Assembly: GCA_045806525.1 (NCBI GenBank)
Contig: JBJMJD010000009.1
Coordinates: forward strand, 1 to 64,000
DNA: 64,000 bases
Source: JAICYJ01 sp045806525
GTDB lineage: Bacteria > Actinomycetota > Thermoleophilia > Gaiellales > JAICJC01
Direction of reading: 5' to 3'
Under the pieces are notes generated by a model, which worked only from the letters and a program-made list of their open reading frames with translations, was not told the origin of the DNA and did not search any database. Shown here in pieces: positions 57,136 through 64,000 of the stretch (position 1 is its first letter; each line of letters starts with the position of its first letter). A program made the position numbers and the translations under genes.

Positions 57136-58623
57136 TCACCGGGCCAGGTCGGCGAAGGCCGGCGCCAGCGCGTCGAACAGCAGCCGGTAGCGGCGGTAGC
57201 CCTGCTCGTAGGCGGCCGCAGCATCAGGGTCGGGATGGTGCTGCTCGGACGCCAGACGGCACATCGCCGCGGCCGCGGCCGGTACGTCCGCGTGCAACTC
57301 GCCGCCCGCGGCTGCCAGCATCGCGGCGCCACGGGAGGTCGTCTCGACGTCCTCGCTGTATCCGACCGGCAGCCCCGTCACGTCGGCGCGCATCTGACGC
57401 ACCAGGGCCGAGCGCGCGCCGCCTGCCACGCAGACCACGCGCTGGCAGCCGAGCCCGGCTGCGGTGATGGCCTCGACGACGTCGCGCAGCGCGTAGGCCG
57501 AGCCCTCGAGCAGCGCCCGCACGAGGTGTCCGCGCCCGTGCGCGGGCGTCAGCCCGTACCAGGCGCCACGGGCTTCCGCCTCCCAGCGAGGCGCCATGGC
57601 GCCGCCCATCCAGGGCAGGAACACGAGCCCTTCGCTGGCCGCCGGCACCGCCTCGGCCGCCCGGTTGAGAGCCTCGTAGTCGGCACCGCCGCCCAGCTCG
57701 TCGCGGAACCAGCGGTAGTTGGCGCCGCTCGCCCAGCCCGGGTTCTCGAGCAGCCAGCGGCCGGGTGCGGCGTGGGGATGGCACTCGGCCACGCGACCGG
57801 CGTCGCGCAGCGGCCGGTCGCTGACCGCACACACGGGCTCCGCTGTGCCGAGCACGTCGCAGACGGCGCCAGGCTCGGCCAGGCCGGCGCCCAGCGTGGC
57901 CGCCATCTCGTCGCCGCACCCACAGATCACGAGCGCCTTCTCGCCGAGCCCGGTGGCGTCGGCGAACCCGGCGCTGACAGTGCCGAGCACCGCGTCGGCG
58001 GACACGACCGGCGGCAGCAACTCGGCGTCGATGCCGAACGCATCCAGCAGCGTCGTGTCCCAGCTGCCGGTGTCCGGATCGAGCAGCATGGTGGAGGACG
58101 CATTCGACCGGTCGACCGCGTCGGCTCCGCAGGCAACGCGCACCATGTACGAGCCGGGAAGCAGCGCCCGTGCCGTCCGCGCGTAGTCGTCGGGACGCTC
58201 CTGCGCGACCCAGGCCAGCTTCGCCGCCACATGCGACCCGTCCAGGTTGCAGCCCGACCGCCGGTACCACTCGTCGGCGTCGACGCGCGCCTCGGCCTGC
58301 CGGCAGAGCGGGTCGGCGCGGCGGTCCATCCAGATGATCGCGGGGCCGACCGGCTGCGCGTTGCGGTCGACGCAGACCAGCCCGTCCAGCTGCGAGCCGA
58401 ACGAGATCGCCCGCACCCGGCGCAGGTTCACCCGTGCCGCCAGGTCGCGGAACCCGTTCACCAGCGCCGCGCGCCAGTCACGCGGGTCCTGCTCCACCCA
58501 GCCCGGACGCGGGTAGCGGAGCGGGTGCGGCTGGTATGTGGTGGCCAGCCGTTCGCCGGCCGCATCGAACACCGACAGGCATGACCCCTGCGAGCCGACG
58601 TCGATGCCGCAGACCAGCTCCAC
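57136..58623 (-). CDS. FGGY-family carbohydrate kinase
   Basis: A 495-residue sugar or polyol kinase: N-terminal phosphate-binding CGIDVGSQGSCLSVFD, the substrate Asp region PAIIWMDRRADPL, and the C-terminal GLTPAHGRGHLVRALLEGSA with VVCVAGGARSALVRQM. It is close to xylulokinases in length and motifs, but the substrate cannot be fixed. It lies 3 bp after the zinc alcohol dehydrogenase gene, indicating that a sugar- or polyol-like compound is handled by this operon. Confidence 0.9.
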   Translation of the reverse strand: MELVCGIDVGSQGSCLSVFDAAGERLATTYQPHPLRYPRPGWVEQDPRDWRAALVNGFRDLAARVNLRRVRAISFGSQLDGLVCVDRNAQPVGPAIIWMDRRADPLCRQAEARVDADEWYRRSGCNLDGSHVAAKLAWVAQERPDDYARTARALLPGSYMVRVACGADAVDRSNASSTMLLDPDTGSWDTTLLDAFGIDAELLPPVVSADAVLGTVSAGFADATGLGEKALVICGCGDEMAATLGAGLAEPGAVCDVLGTAEPVCAVSDRPLRDAGRVAECHPHAAPGRWLLENPGWASGANYRWFRDELGGGADYEALNRAAEAVPAASEGLVFLPWMGGAMAPRWEAEARGAWYGLTPAHGRGHLVRALLEGSAYALRDVVEAITAAGLGCQRVVCVAGGARSALVRQMRADVTGLPVGYSEDVETTSRGAAMLAAAGGELHADVPAAAAAMCRLASEQHHPDPDAAAAYEQGYRRYRLLFDALAPAFADLAR

Positions 58624-58626
58624 GCG

Positions 58627-59679
58627 TCAGCCGTTCGGGGCGACGACGACCTTCAGCGCCTCACCCGAGCGGATGCGCTGAAAGGCCGCCGGCGTGTCGT
58701 CCAGCGAGACAACATCCGACACGACCCCGCGGATGTTGTGCGTGTTGCGGCGCAGCATCTCCAGCGCCTGCACCTGGTCGCGGTGCCGGGAGGCGTAGCT
58801 GCCGTGCACCGCCACCTCGCGGTAGTGCAACACGTTGGAGGGGAAGGCGATCGTGGTCGTGCCCTTGGGCAGTCCGCCGAAGTACAGCACCCGGCCCCGC
58901 GGCGCCGCCATCTCCATGGCCTGCTCCTGCGCCTGCACGTTCGAGCACGCCACGATCACGCGGTCGGCTCCGTCGCCGGTCTCGTCCTTGATGAACTGCA
59001 CGGGGTCGATGCCGGTGGTGTCGACGTACCGGACGTTCGCGTCGTTCAGCACTCCGCGGGCCAGATCCAGCCGGCCGGCCGAGGTCTCGAGCAGGTAGAC
59101 GAGATCGGCGCCCTGCGCCAGCGCCAGCGCCACATGCGCGGTGCCGACCGGGCCGGCCCCGATCACGACCACGTGCTGCTCGAGCCCGATGTCGAGGTCC
59201 TTGTGGCCGCAGATCGCATCCGAGAGCGGGTCGGCGAACGTGGCGTGCACCGGGTCCAGGCCATCCGGGAGCACGAACACGTTCTTCAGCGCCACCTGCG
59301 GTACCGCGACCAGCTCGGTGTAGGCGCCCTGGTAGTCGAAGCCCATCAGGCCGCCGTTCTGGCAGAGGTGCTCGTTGCCGCCGCGGCAGAGGCTGCAGTG
59401 GCCACAGTAGAGCGTCGAGATCACGTGCACGGTGTCGCCGACTGCGGCCGCCAGGTCGGCGCCCGCGTCCGGTCCGATGTCGAGCACCTCACCGCAGATC
59501 TCGTGTCCCAGCACCGCGCCAGGCTGGATCCGGCGGTCGCCGTTGAAGAAGGTGCGCACGTCGGTGCCGCAGATCCCGCAGGCGGTCACGCGCAGCAGGC
59601 AGCCGTCGGCCGGGCAGGTCGCATCCGCGACCTCGCCCAGGTGCATCTCGCCCGGCCCGTCCCATATCGCCGCCCTCAT
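58627..59679 (-). CDS. Zinc-dependent alcohol dehydrogenase (MDR family)
   Basis: A 350-residue MDR enzyme. The catalytic zinc site is CGICGTDVRTF and LGHEICGEV, the structural zinc site is CGHCSLCRGGNEHLC, and the NAD site is VVIGAGPVGTAHVALAL. It oxidises a secondary or sugar alcohol such as a polyol. In the operon it may supply the ketone for the kinase or recycle NADH made by the aldehyde dehydrogenase. The N-terminal start is ATG 59679. Confidence 0.93.
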   Translation of the reverse strand: MRAAIWDGPGEMHLGEVADATCPADGCLLRVTACGICGTDVRTFFNGDRRIQPGAVLGHEICGEVLDIGPDAGADLAAAVGDTVHVISTLYCGHCSLCRGGNEHLCQNGGLMGFDYQGAYTELVAVPQVALKNVFVLPDGLDPVHATFADPLSDAICGHKDLDIGLEQHVVVIGAGPVGTAHVALALAQGADLVYLLETSAGRLDLARGVLNDANVRYVDTTGIDPVQFIKDETGDGADRVIVACSNVQAQEQAMEMAAPRGRVLYFGGLPKGTTTIAFPSNVLHYREVAVHGSYASRHRDQVQALEMLRRNTHNIRGVVSDVVSLDDTPAAFQRIRSGEALKVVVAPNG

Positions 59680-59728
59680 GAGCCGCTGATCGTATCGTGA
59701 AACCGCTCGCCCGGGCAGGCCGCGTGGG

Positions 59729-60409
59729 TCACCCGGCGTGGGCGGCTCCGCGCGCGGCGCCCAGGATCGCCGTCAGCTGGGCGGCCAGGTCGCCGCCCGG
59801 CACGAACTCGCCGTTGAGCGCGGCCGTCCCGACCGTGAAGGCCCACACGCCAAGCGCCGACAGCTCCTCGATCCGCGCCACCGAGTCGACCGAGCCGGCG
59901 CAGATCAGCGGCAGGCTGGTGGTCTCGGAAACCCGACGCACCAGCTCGGCGACGTCGCCGTCGTAGCGGTATGCCAGCAGGTTGATCCCGTCCACGCCCT
60001 GCGCCTCGACGCGGCGGGCGTCCTCGCAGATCTCGTCGATCGTTCCCCGCAGCAGGCAGGGATGTCCGACGATGCGGCCGATGTAGGGGAAGTAGCGCAT
60101 CCCCGACCCCTCGATGATGCGCTGCACATCCTGCACCTGCGTTCCGCCGATCAGGTAGTCGGGGTGCACCCGCATCGCCGCCTCGGCTGAGCGCAGCTCG
60201 TCCTCGAGCGTGGCCGACACCACCTCCAGGTGGGTGGTCGCCCCGGCCGCGCGGGCCGAGTCCAGGAACGCCGCGAGCTCCGCCTCGGGCAGGCCGATGT
60301 CCTTGCAACCGACGTGGCTGACACCCACCGTTGTCACGTCTGCGAACACCTCCTGGGCGTCCGTGAGCGTCTTGTCGTCGCGGGTCAGCATGAAGATGAA
60401 CTCAGGCAT
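59729..60409 (-). CDS. Phosphate-binding TIM-barrel protein of unknown reaction
   Basis: 226 residues. The last strands carry the phosphate-binding motifs LICAGSVDSVARIEELSALG and WAFTVGTAAL, as in HisA/HisF, tryptophan and ribulose-phosphate barrels. The N-terminus is MPEFIFMLTRDDKTLTDAQE, and GVSHVGCKDIG and THLEVVSATLEDELRSA fill other barrel ends. It probably isomerises or cleaves a phosphorylated substrate, which fits the FGGY kinase nearby. ATG 60409 is preceded by GAGGAG. It is the gene after the regulator in the operon. Confidence 0.78.
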   Translation of the reverse strand: MPEFIFMLTRDDKTLTDAQEVFADVTTVGVSHVGCKDIGLPEAELAAFLDSARAAGATTHLEVVSATLEDELRSAEAAMRVHPDYLIGGTQVQDVQRIIEGSGMRYFPYIGRIVGHPCLLRGTIDEICEDARRVEAQGVDGINLLAYRYDGDVAELVRRVSETTSLPLICAGSVDSVARIEELSALGVWAFTVGTAALNGEFVPGGDLAAQLTAILGAARGAAHAG

Positions 60410-60423
60410 GTCGTCTCCTCGGG

Positions 60424-62127
60424 TCAGGGTTGCACGGTGCTCCGGAACCGCACCAGCCGGACCGCAAGGCCCAGCTCGAACCAGCTGCCCGGCTCCCGCA
60501 CGTCGCGGTCGATGATCTCTCCGATCCGGCGCAGGCGCTGGCGGAGGGTGTTGCGGTGGATGAACAGCGCCTCGGCCGAGCGACGGGCGTTGCCATGCTG
60601 CTCGAGGTAGACCTCGAGCGTCCGGAACAGCTGGCTGCCACGGCGTGCATCCGTCTCCTGCAGCCGCACCAGCGCCAGCTCCAGCGGGTCGGGGTCGCCT
60701 TCGCGGGAGATCGTCCACAGGTGCCGCTGTGCGCCCAGCGCCTGGTAGCTCCGCACGCCGCTGCCCCCGGCGCGGGCAATCGTGGCGGCGATCCGGGCCT
60801 GACGCACGGCGCTCTGCGGATCGTCGCCGGCGGGCTCGCTGATGCCGGCTCCGGCGCCCGGGGGCAGCGACCGGGCCAGCAGCTGCTCGAGCCGCGGCCG
60901 CCAGCTCTGGCTGGCGATCGGCACCAGCGCCGACAGCTCATGCGCGCGCGCGTCGATCACGGTCTGTGGGAAGCTGCCCGCGAGCTGCTCGCCGAGCGCG
61001 CCCCATAGCCGGTCGGGGTCGCCTCCCGCCGCGGCCTCCGCCAGCACCACCACATGGGGCCGGTCGAGCGGCACCGACTCACCCGCTCGCAGCGCCTCGA
61101 ACAGCTGCCGTGCCCGCGTCCGCTGGGCGGCGGCGTCGCGCCGTCGATCCTCCTCGAGAGCCAGCGCGGCATGGTTGGCTATGGTCGCGATCAGCTCGGT
61201 GTTGTCGGTCGAGAGAACGCGTCGCTCCTGCGAGAAACAGAGCAGCACGCCGGTCGGCCGTCCCTCCAGCCGCACCGCAGCGGCGAACAGGGAGCGCGCA
61301 CGCGGGTGCAGCGCCAGCTCGGGCGCGTCGTCCAGCGCGATGCTGGCCGGCCCGCCGCCCAGCAGCCGGGCCCAGGCGCGGGTCGCTGCGATCGGCTCAC
61401 CGCTCAGCCGGGCCTGGTCGCTTGATGCCCAGGCCTCCACCAGCAGCCGATCACGCGCCGCGTCGAACCGCAGCAGGGCCGCCAGCGAGCCGTCCAGCAG
61501 CTCCATGGTCGCGATCGCGAGACGGTGCATGGTCTCGCGTGGGCTGGCCGAGGTCATCCGGTGCGAGAGGTCGGCCAGCCGACGGAACACGTCCACGCTG
61601 CGCAGCGCCCGCTCGTGCAGCTGCGCGTTCTCGACCGCGCCGGCGACCAGGCTGGCGATCGTCTCCAACATCGTCACATCGGAGTCGCTGAACTCGTGCG
61701 GCGCCTCGGTGTGCAGGGTCAGCACTCCCAGCAGCTGGCCGGAACGGCCCACCACCGGCACCGTCGCCACCGACTGGAAGCGCTCGTCATTGAGGTCGGG
61801 CACGTACCGGTAGCGCGCATCCTCGAGTGGGCGCTCGGTGATGATCCCGGCCTGTCGGGTGAGCGCAGTCCAGCCGGTAAGGCCCTCGCCCATGCCCAGC
61901 GAAAAGCGCCCGATCCACTCGGTGTAGCCGTCGATCGCGCCGCGCACCACCAGCCGCTCCTGCTCGGAGTCCCACAGGTAGACGAGGGCGCCCTGGCAGC
62001 GGGTCAGCTCGGCGCAGACCGCTATCGCCTCCTCCAGCACGCGGTCGAGGTCGAGGCTGGAGTTGACGCGCGAGGCCAGCGCCGAGATCGCCTCGAGATC
62101 GCGCGCGTGCTCCTCGACCCGCACCAT
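60424..62127 (-). CDS. GAF-domain regulator with PucR-type C-terminal HTH
   Basis: A 567-residue protein. GAF domain 1 covers about 10-165 (AVCAELTRCQGALVYLWDSE, then GEGLTGWTALTRQAGIITER), GAF domain 2 about 175-330, then a variable region, and a C-terminal PucR/CdaR-type helix-turn-helix (LEVYLEQHGNARRSAEALFI then HRNTLRQRLRRIGEI). It probably senses a small molecule and activates or represses its own operon and the divergent genes. ATG 62127 is the protein-like start; the longer open frame upstream is antisense to the divergent gene. Confidence 0.9.
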   Translation of the reverse strand: MVRVEEHARDLEAISALASRVNSSLDLDRVLEEAIAVCAELTRCQGALVYLWDSEQERLVVRGAIDGYTEWIGRFSLGMGEGLTGWTALTRQAGIITERPLEDARYRYVPDLNDERFQSVATVPVVGRSGQLLGVLTLHTEAPHEFSDSDVTMLETIASLVAGAVENAQLHERALRSVDVFRRLADLSHRMTSASPRETMHRLAIATMELLDGSLAALLRFDAARDRLLVEAWASSDQARLSGEPIAATRAWARLLGGGPASIALDDAPELALHPRARSLFAAAVRLEGRPTGVLLCFSQERRVLSTDNTELIATIANHAALALEEDRRRDAAAQRTRARQLFEALRAGESVPLDRPHVVVLAEAAAGGDPDRLWGALGEQLAGSFPQTVIDARAHELSALVPIASQSWRPRLEQLLARSLPPGAGAGISEPAGDDPQSAVRQARIAATIARAGGSGVRSYQALGAQRHLWTISREGDPDPLELALVRLQETDARRGSQLFRTLEVYLEQHGNARRSAEALFIHRNTLRQRLRRIGEIIDRDVREPGSWFELGLAVRLVRFRSTVQP

Positions 62128-62142
62128 GGCGCGAGCATATCG

Positions 62143-62169
62143 CGCCTGTGTGCACGCTGAACACAGGCG
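62143..62169. promoter_or_regulatory. Candidate operator palindrome in the divergent control region
   Basis: CGCCTGTGT (62143-62151) and ACACAGGCG (62161-62169) are perfect 9-bp inverted arms with a 9-base spacer, located in the 72-bp gap between the GAF-PucR regulator and the divergent gene. Probably bound by that regulator. Confidence 0.65.
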
Positions 62170-62184
62170 AATCGGGGGCGATTC
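62169..62184. promoter_or_regulatory. Second palindrome in the divergent control region
   Basis: GAATCG-GGGG-CGATTC has perfect 6-bp arms and abuts the 27-bp palindrome on its left, 15 bases before the GTG at 62200. Confidence 0.5.
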
Positions 62185-62199
62185 CGATAGTCTCGCCAC

Positions 62200-63003
62200 G
62201 TGAGCAGCACGACCGTCGTCACGGACTGGGCCGAGCGCACCGCCGAGCTGCACCGCGAGCTGATGCCGCAGAAGGACAACCTGTGCGGCGCGTTCTGGGG
62301 CGCGCTGGTTCTGACCGCGGCCGGCGTGCACGGGATTGACCAGGACCTGGTCGCGCAGGAGTCGGGCACGCTGCTGCCGGAGGGCGGCGAGCCACCGCCG
62401 CTTGCAGGCGTCGAGTCGCGGGTGGACTACCGCCTTGAGCTGCCGCTGGCGCCTAGGCCTCAGTCCGGCACGCCGGGGCGGGGGCTGGCGATCGCGATCG
62501 AGCGCCTGTCGGCCGGCCGCCTGGCGGCGGTGCCGGTGGCCGGTCCCTGGACGGCCGAGACGGTGGCCGAACTGCTCTCGCTGGACCGGCAGATGCCGCT
62601 GATCGCAAACGTCGACACCGGCGCGCTGTGGGGAGCGTCTGCTGACCGCAAGCAGGTGCAGCGCCACCTCGACACCGGAGCGGACGACGGCCCCGCGGCC
62701 GACTGGTCTGTTGGCCACTTCGTCAACCCGGTGGCAGTTCAGCGCGGGCGGGGTGCCGCCATCGTCACTGTCCGCGACACGTACCCCGCGATTGCCGGAG
62801 GCGTCCACCTGCAGCCGGCGTCGCGCCTTGCCGCGGCGCTTCGCCGTGACGACGGGCGCGAGGGCGGCGTGCTCTGCGTGTGCGATGCTGGGCGAGCCGC
62901 CGGCCTCGAGCGCGACCTGGCCGCGGGCGGGTTGCAGGTTCGCCATTGGGACAACGGAACCCCCGAACGCCTGTCAAGGCATGGGCGGGGAAGGAGGGGA
63001 TAG
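62200..63003 (+). CDS. C39-peptidase-like protein of unknown function
   Basis: 267 residues, cytoplasmic (no signal peptide). Four residues line up with the papain-like C39 peptidase set: Gln24 and Cys29 in PQKDNLCGAFWGAL, His173 in DWSVGHFVNP and Asp193 in VTVRDTYP. The spacing of Gln five residues before Cys-Gly is typical of that fold. No proteolytic partner or precursor is seen. Related Cys-His-Asp proteins may be amidases or peptide processors. The next gene, the glutamine-synthetase-like enzyme, begins immediately after its stop, so the two form one unit. I recall similar uncharacterised proteins (DUF6885-like), but am not sure of the name. Confidence 0.75.
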   Translation: MSSTTVVTDWAERTAELHRELMPQKDNLCGAFWGALVLTAAGVHGIDQDLVAQESGTLLPEGGEPPPLAGVESRVDYRLELPLAPRPQSGTPGRGLAIAIERLSAGRLAAVPVAGPWTAETVAELLSLDRQMPLIANVDTGALWGASADRKQVQRHLDTGADDGPAADWSVGHFVNPVAVQRGRGAAIVTVRDTYPAIAGGVHLQPASRLAAALRRDDGREGGVLCVCDAGRAAGLERDLAAGGLQVRHWDNGTPERLSRHGRGRRG

Positions 63004-64000
63004 GTGGCCACTGACACCACGATCGGCGCCGCTCAGGTGCTCGACGGTTGGCGCGCCCAGGGGATCCGCTTCGTGCGGTTCGAGCTGCCCGACATGCACG
63101 GCACCAGCCGAGCCAAGATGGTGCCGATCGAGCGGGCCTACGGCTACGCCGAGTCGGGGCTGAACATGTACGGCGGCGTTGCCGTCCTGGACAGCAGGTC
63201 TGACGTCGTGGGTGGAACGCTCTATCACGAGGAGGTCGCATACGGCGACCAGCTGCTGTTGCCCGATCTGGAGACGGCCGCGGTGGTACCCTGGCGCGAG
63301 GCCACGGCGCGCTGGATCTGTGATTCCACCTGGGCCGACGGCACCCCGCTCGAGGCGTTGCCGCGGCGGGTCTGGCGCACACAGCTGGAGCGCGCCCGCG
63401 CGCTCGGCTACGAGCCCCTGATCGGGTACGAGCCGGAGTTCTACCTGCTGACCGCCGACCAGGAGCTGCTGTTCGAGGGCTACCACATCTTCAACGTCAC
63501 GCGGAACACGTACGTGCCCTTCATCCAGGAGCTGGTCGAGCAGCTGAACGCGTATGGGCTCGAGGTGATCACGGCCAACTGCGAGTACGCCGGCTCGCAG
63601 TGGGAGCTGCCCTGCCTGCCGCAGCGCGGCATGGCCGGTCCCGACCGCTGCTTCTCGTTCAAGAACGCGGTCAAGGAGCTGGCCCACCTGCACGGCTACA
63701 CCGCCACGTTCATGAGCAAGCCGTTCGCCGACTCGGCTGGATCGGGGCTGCACACCCACGTGTCTCTGCTGAACGTCGCCGACGGCGGCAACGCGTTCGG
63801 GGATGCGTCAGACGAGGCCGGTATCTCGGCCGCGTGCCGCAGCTTCATCGCCGGCAACGTGCGCCACGCCGCTTCCACCTATGCGCTGCTGGCTCCGACG
63901 GTGAACTGCATGAAGCGCCGCCGCACGCACACGTTCAGCCCCACCAACGTGTCCTGGGGGCTGGAGGATCGCTCGGCGCTGATCCGGATAAAGGGCGGCA
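63004..64000 (+). CDS. Glutamine synthetase-like enzyme (GlnT/gamma-glutamylamide synthetase type), 3' truncated
   Basis: GTG 63004 follows an AAGGAGG site 6-7 bases upstream; 332 residues are visible before the window ends. The N-terminal beta-grasp (FVRFELPDMHGTSRAKM) is followed by the catalytic domain: metal Glu residues in IGYEPEFYLL and ANCEYAGSQWELP, the His site GSGLHTHVSLL, and the ATP/glutamate segment CMKRRRTHTFSPTNVSWGLE. This pattern fits GlnT/GmaS-type enzymes that join glutamate gamma-carboxyl to ammonia or an amine. With the GlxBCD-like genes in the divergent operon, it recalls the gamma-glutamylmethylamide/N-methylglutamate pathway, though the amine here is not known. Confidence 0.9.
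   Translation, partial: MATDTTIGAAQVLDGWRAQGIRFVRFELPDMHGTSRAKMVPIERAYGYAESGLNMYGGVAVLDSRSDVVGGTLYHEEVAYGDQLLLPDLETAAVVPWREATARWICDSTWADGTPLEALPRRVWRTQLERARALGYEPLIGYEPEFYLLTADQELLFEGYHIFNVTRNTYVPFIQELVEQLNAYGLEVITANCEYAGSQWELPCLPQRGMAGPDRCFSFKNAVKELAHLHGYTATFMSKPFADSAGSGLHTHVSLLNVADGGNAFGDASDEAGISAACRSFIAGNVRHAASTYALLAPTVNCMKRRRTHTFSPTNVSWGLEDRSALIRIKGG

Noticed and set aside
62128..62946. Extension of the GAF-PucR regulator frame to 62946
   Set aside because: It runs antisense through the C39-like gene, and the protein-like sequence begins at ATG 62127.
1..64000. tRNA or rRNA genes and CRISPR arrays
   Set aside because: I saw no tRNA-like T-loop sequences, no rRNA segments and no regularly spaced repeats; a tRNAscan or CRISPR search would be needed to be certain.

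Overview
The window is about 70% GC and gene-dense, with many 4-bp GTGA/ATGA overlaps and frequent GTG starts. The gene content (CsoR copper control, LytR-CpsA-Psr-like wall protein, LysM transglycosylase, UgpC-type sugar ABC systems, bacterial microcompartment genes) points to a high-GC Gram-positive soil actinobacterium. My best guess is the Thermoleophilia, but that is inference from gene content; no rRNA or tRNA gene is present to settle it.

Layout. 1-13.3 kb holds housekeeping and redox genes: the 3' end of a siroheme nitrite/sulfite reductase, an SGNH hydrolase, a SAM-I riboswitch in front of threonine synthase, a glycogen-debranching-like enzyme, thioredoxin with a divergent ArsR regulator, a LysM transglycosylase, a TetR-Rieske oxygenase-acyl-CoA dehydrogenase operon, and xseAB. 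13.3-18.9 kb carries a tightly overlapping run (UbiA-like prenyltransferase, unknown protein, proline dehydrogenase, class III aminotransferase, YhhQ-type transporter) and an orphan OmpR-family regulator with PHO-box-like repeats upstream.

18.9-32.0 kb is a sugar or amino-sugar regulon. A leftward operon (SIS isomerase, NodB deacetylase, BadF-type kinase, ABC ATPase) and rightward genes (GH4 glycosidase; ROK regulator, lipoprotein binding protein, two permeases, MocA dehydrogenase, second BadF kinase) surround a leftward DegT aminotransferase. The two divergent promoters carry nearly the same operator, so the ROK protein probably controls the whole set. The permeases have no ATPase of their own beside them and presumably use the one in the leftward operon.

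32-49 kb is mixed: EamA and MFS exporters, an LCP-like protein, an AlkA-type glycosylase, a second GH4 enzyme, tandem acetyltransferases, a CsoR/CopA copper module, an M20 peptidase with an amidinohydrolase, a HAD phosphatase, an SDR, and an APC permease gene broken by one in-frame TGA. At 49.5-50.3 kb lies a REP-associated tyrosine transposase flanked by 38-bp inverted repeats.

50.3-64 kb is the most unusual part: a long leftward operon that starts with a GAF-PucR regulator and runs through a TIM-barrel protein, zinc alcohol dehydrogenase, FGGY kinase, three glutamate-synthase-like subunits (GlxBCD/MgsABC type), an aldehyde dehydrogenase with an EutQ-like N-terminal extension, and microcompartment shell proteins (BMC-H, BMC-P, BMC-T) with a DUF3830 protein and an unknown protein between them. 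Divergently transcribed are a C39-peptidase-like protein and a glutamine-synthetase-like enzyme cut by the window end. Together they suggest a metabolosome whose chemistry joins aldehyde oxidation to gamma-glutamyl or N-alkyl-glutamate metabolism. I cannot match it to a BMC type that I know.
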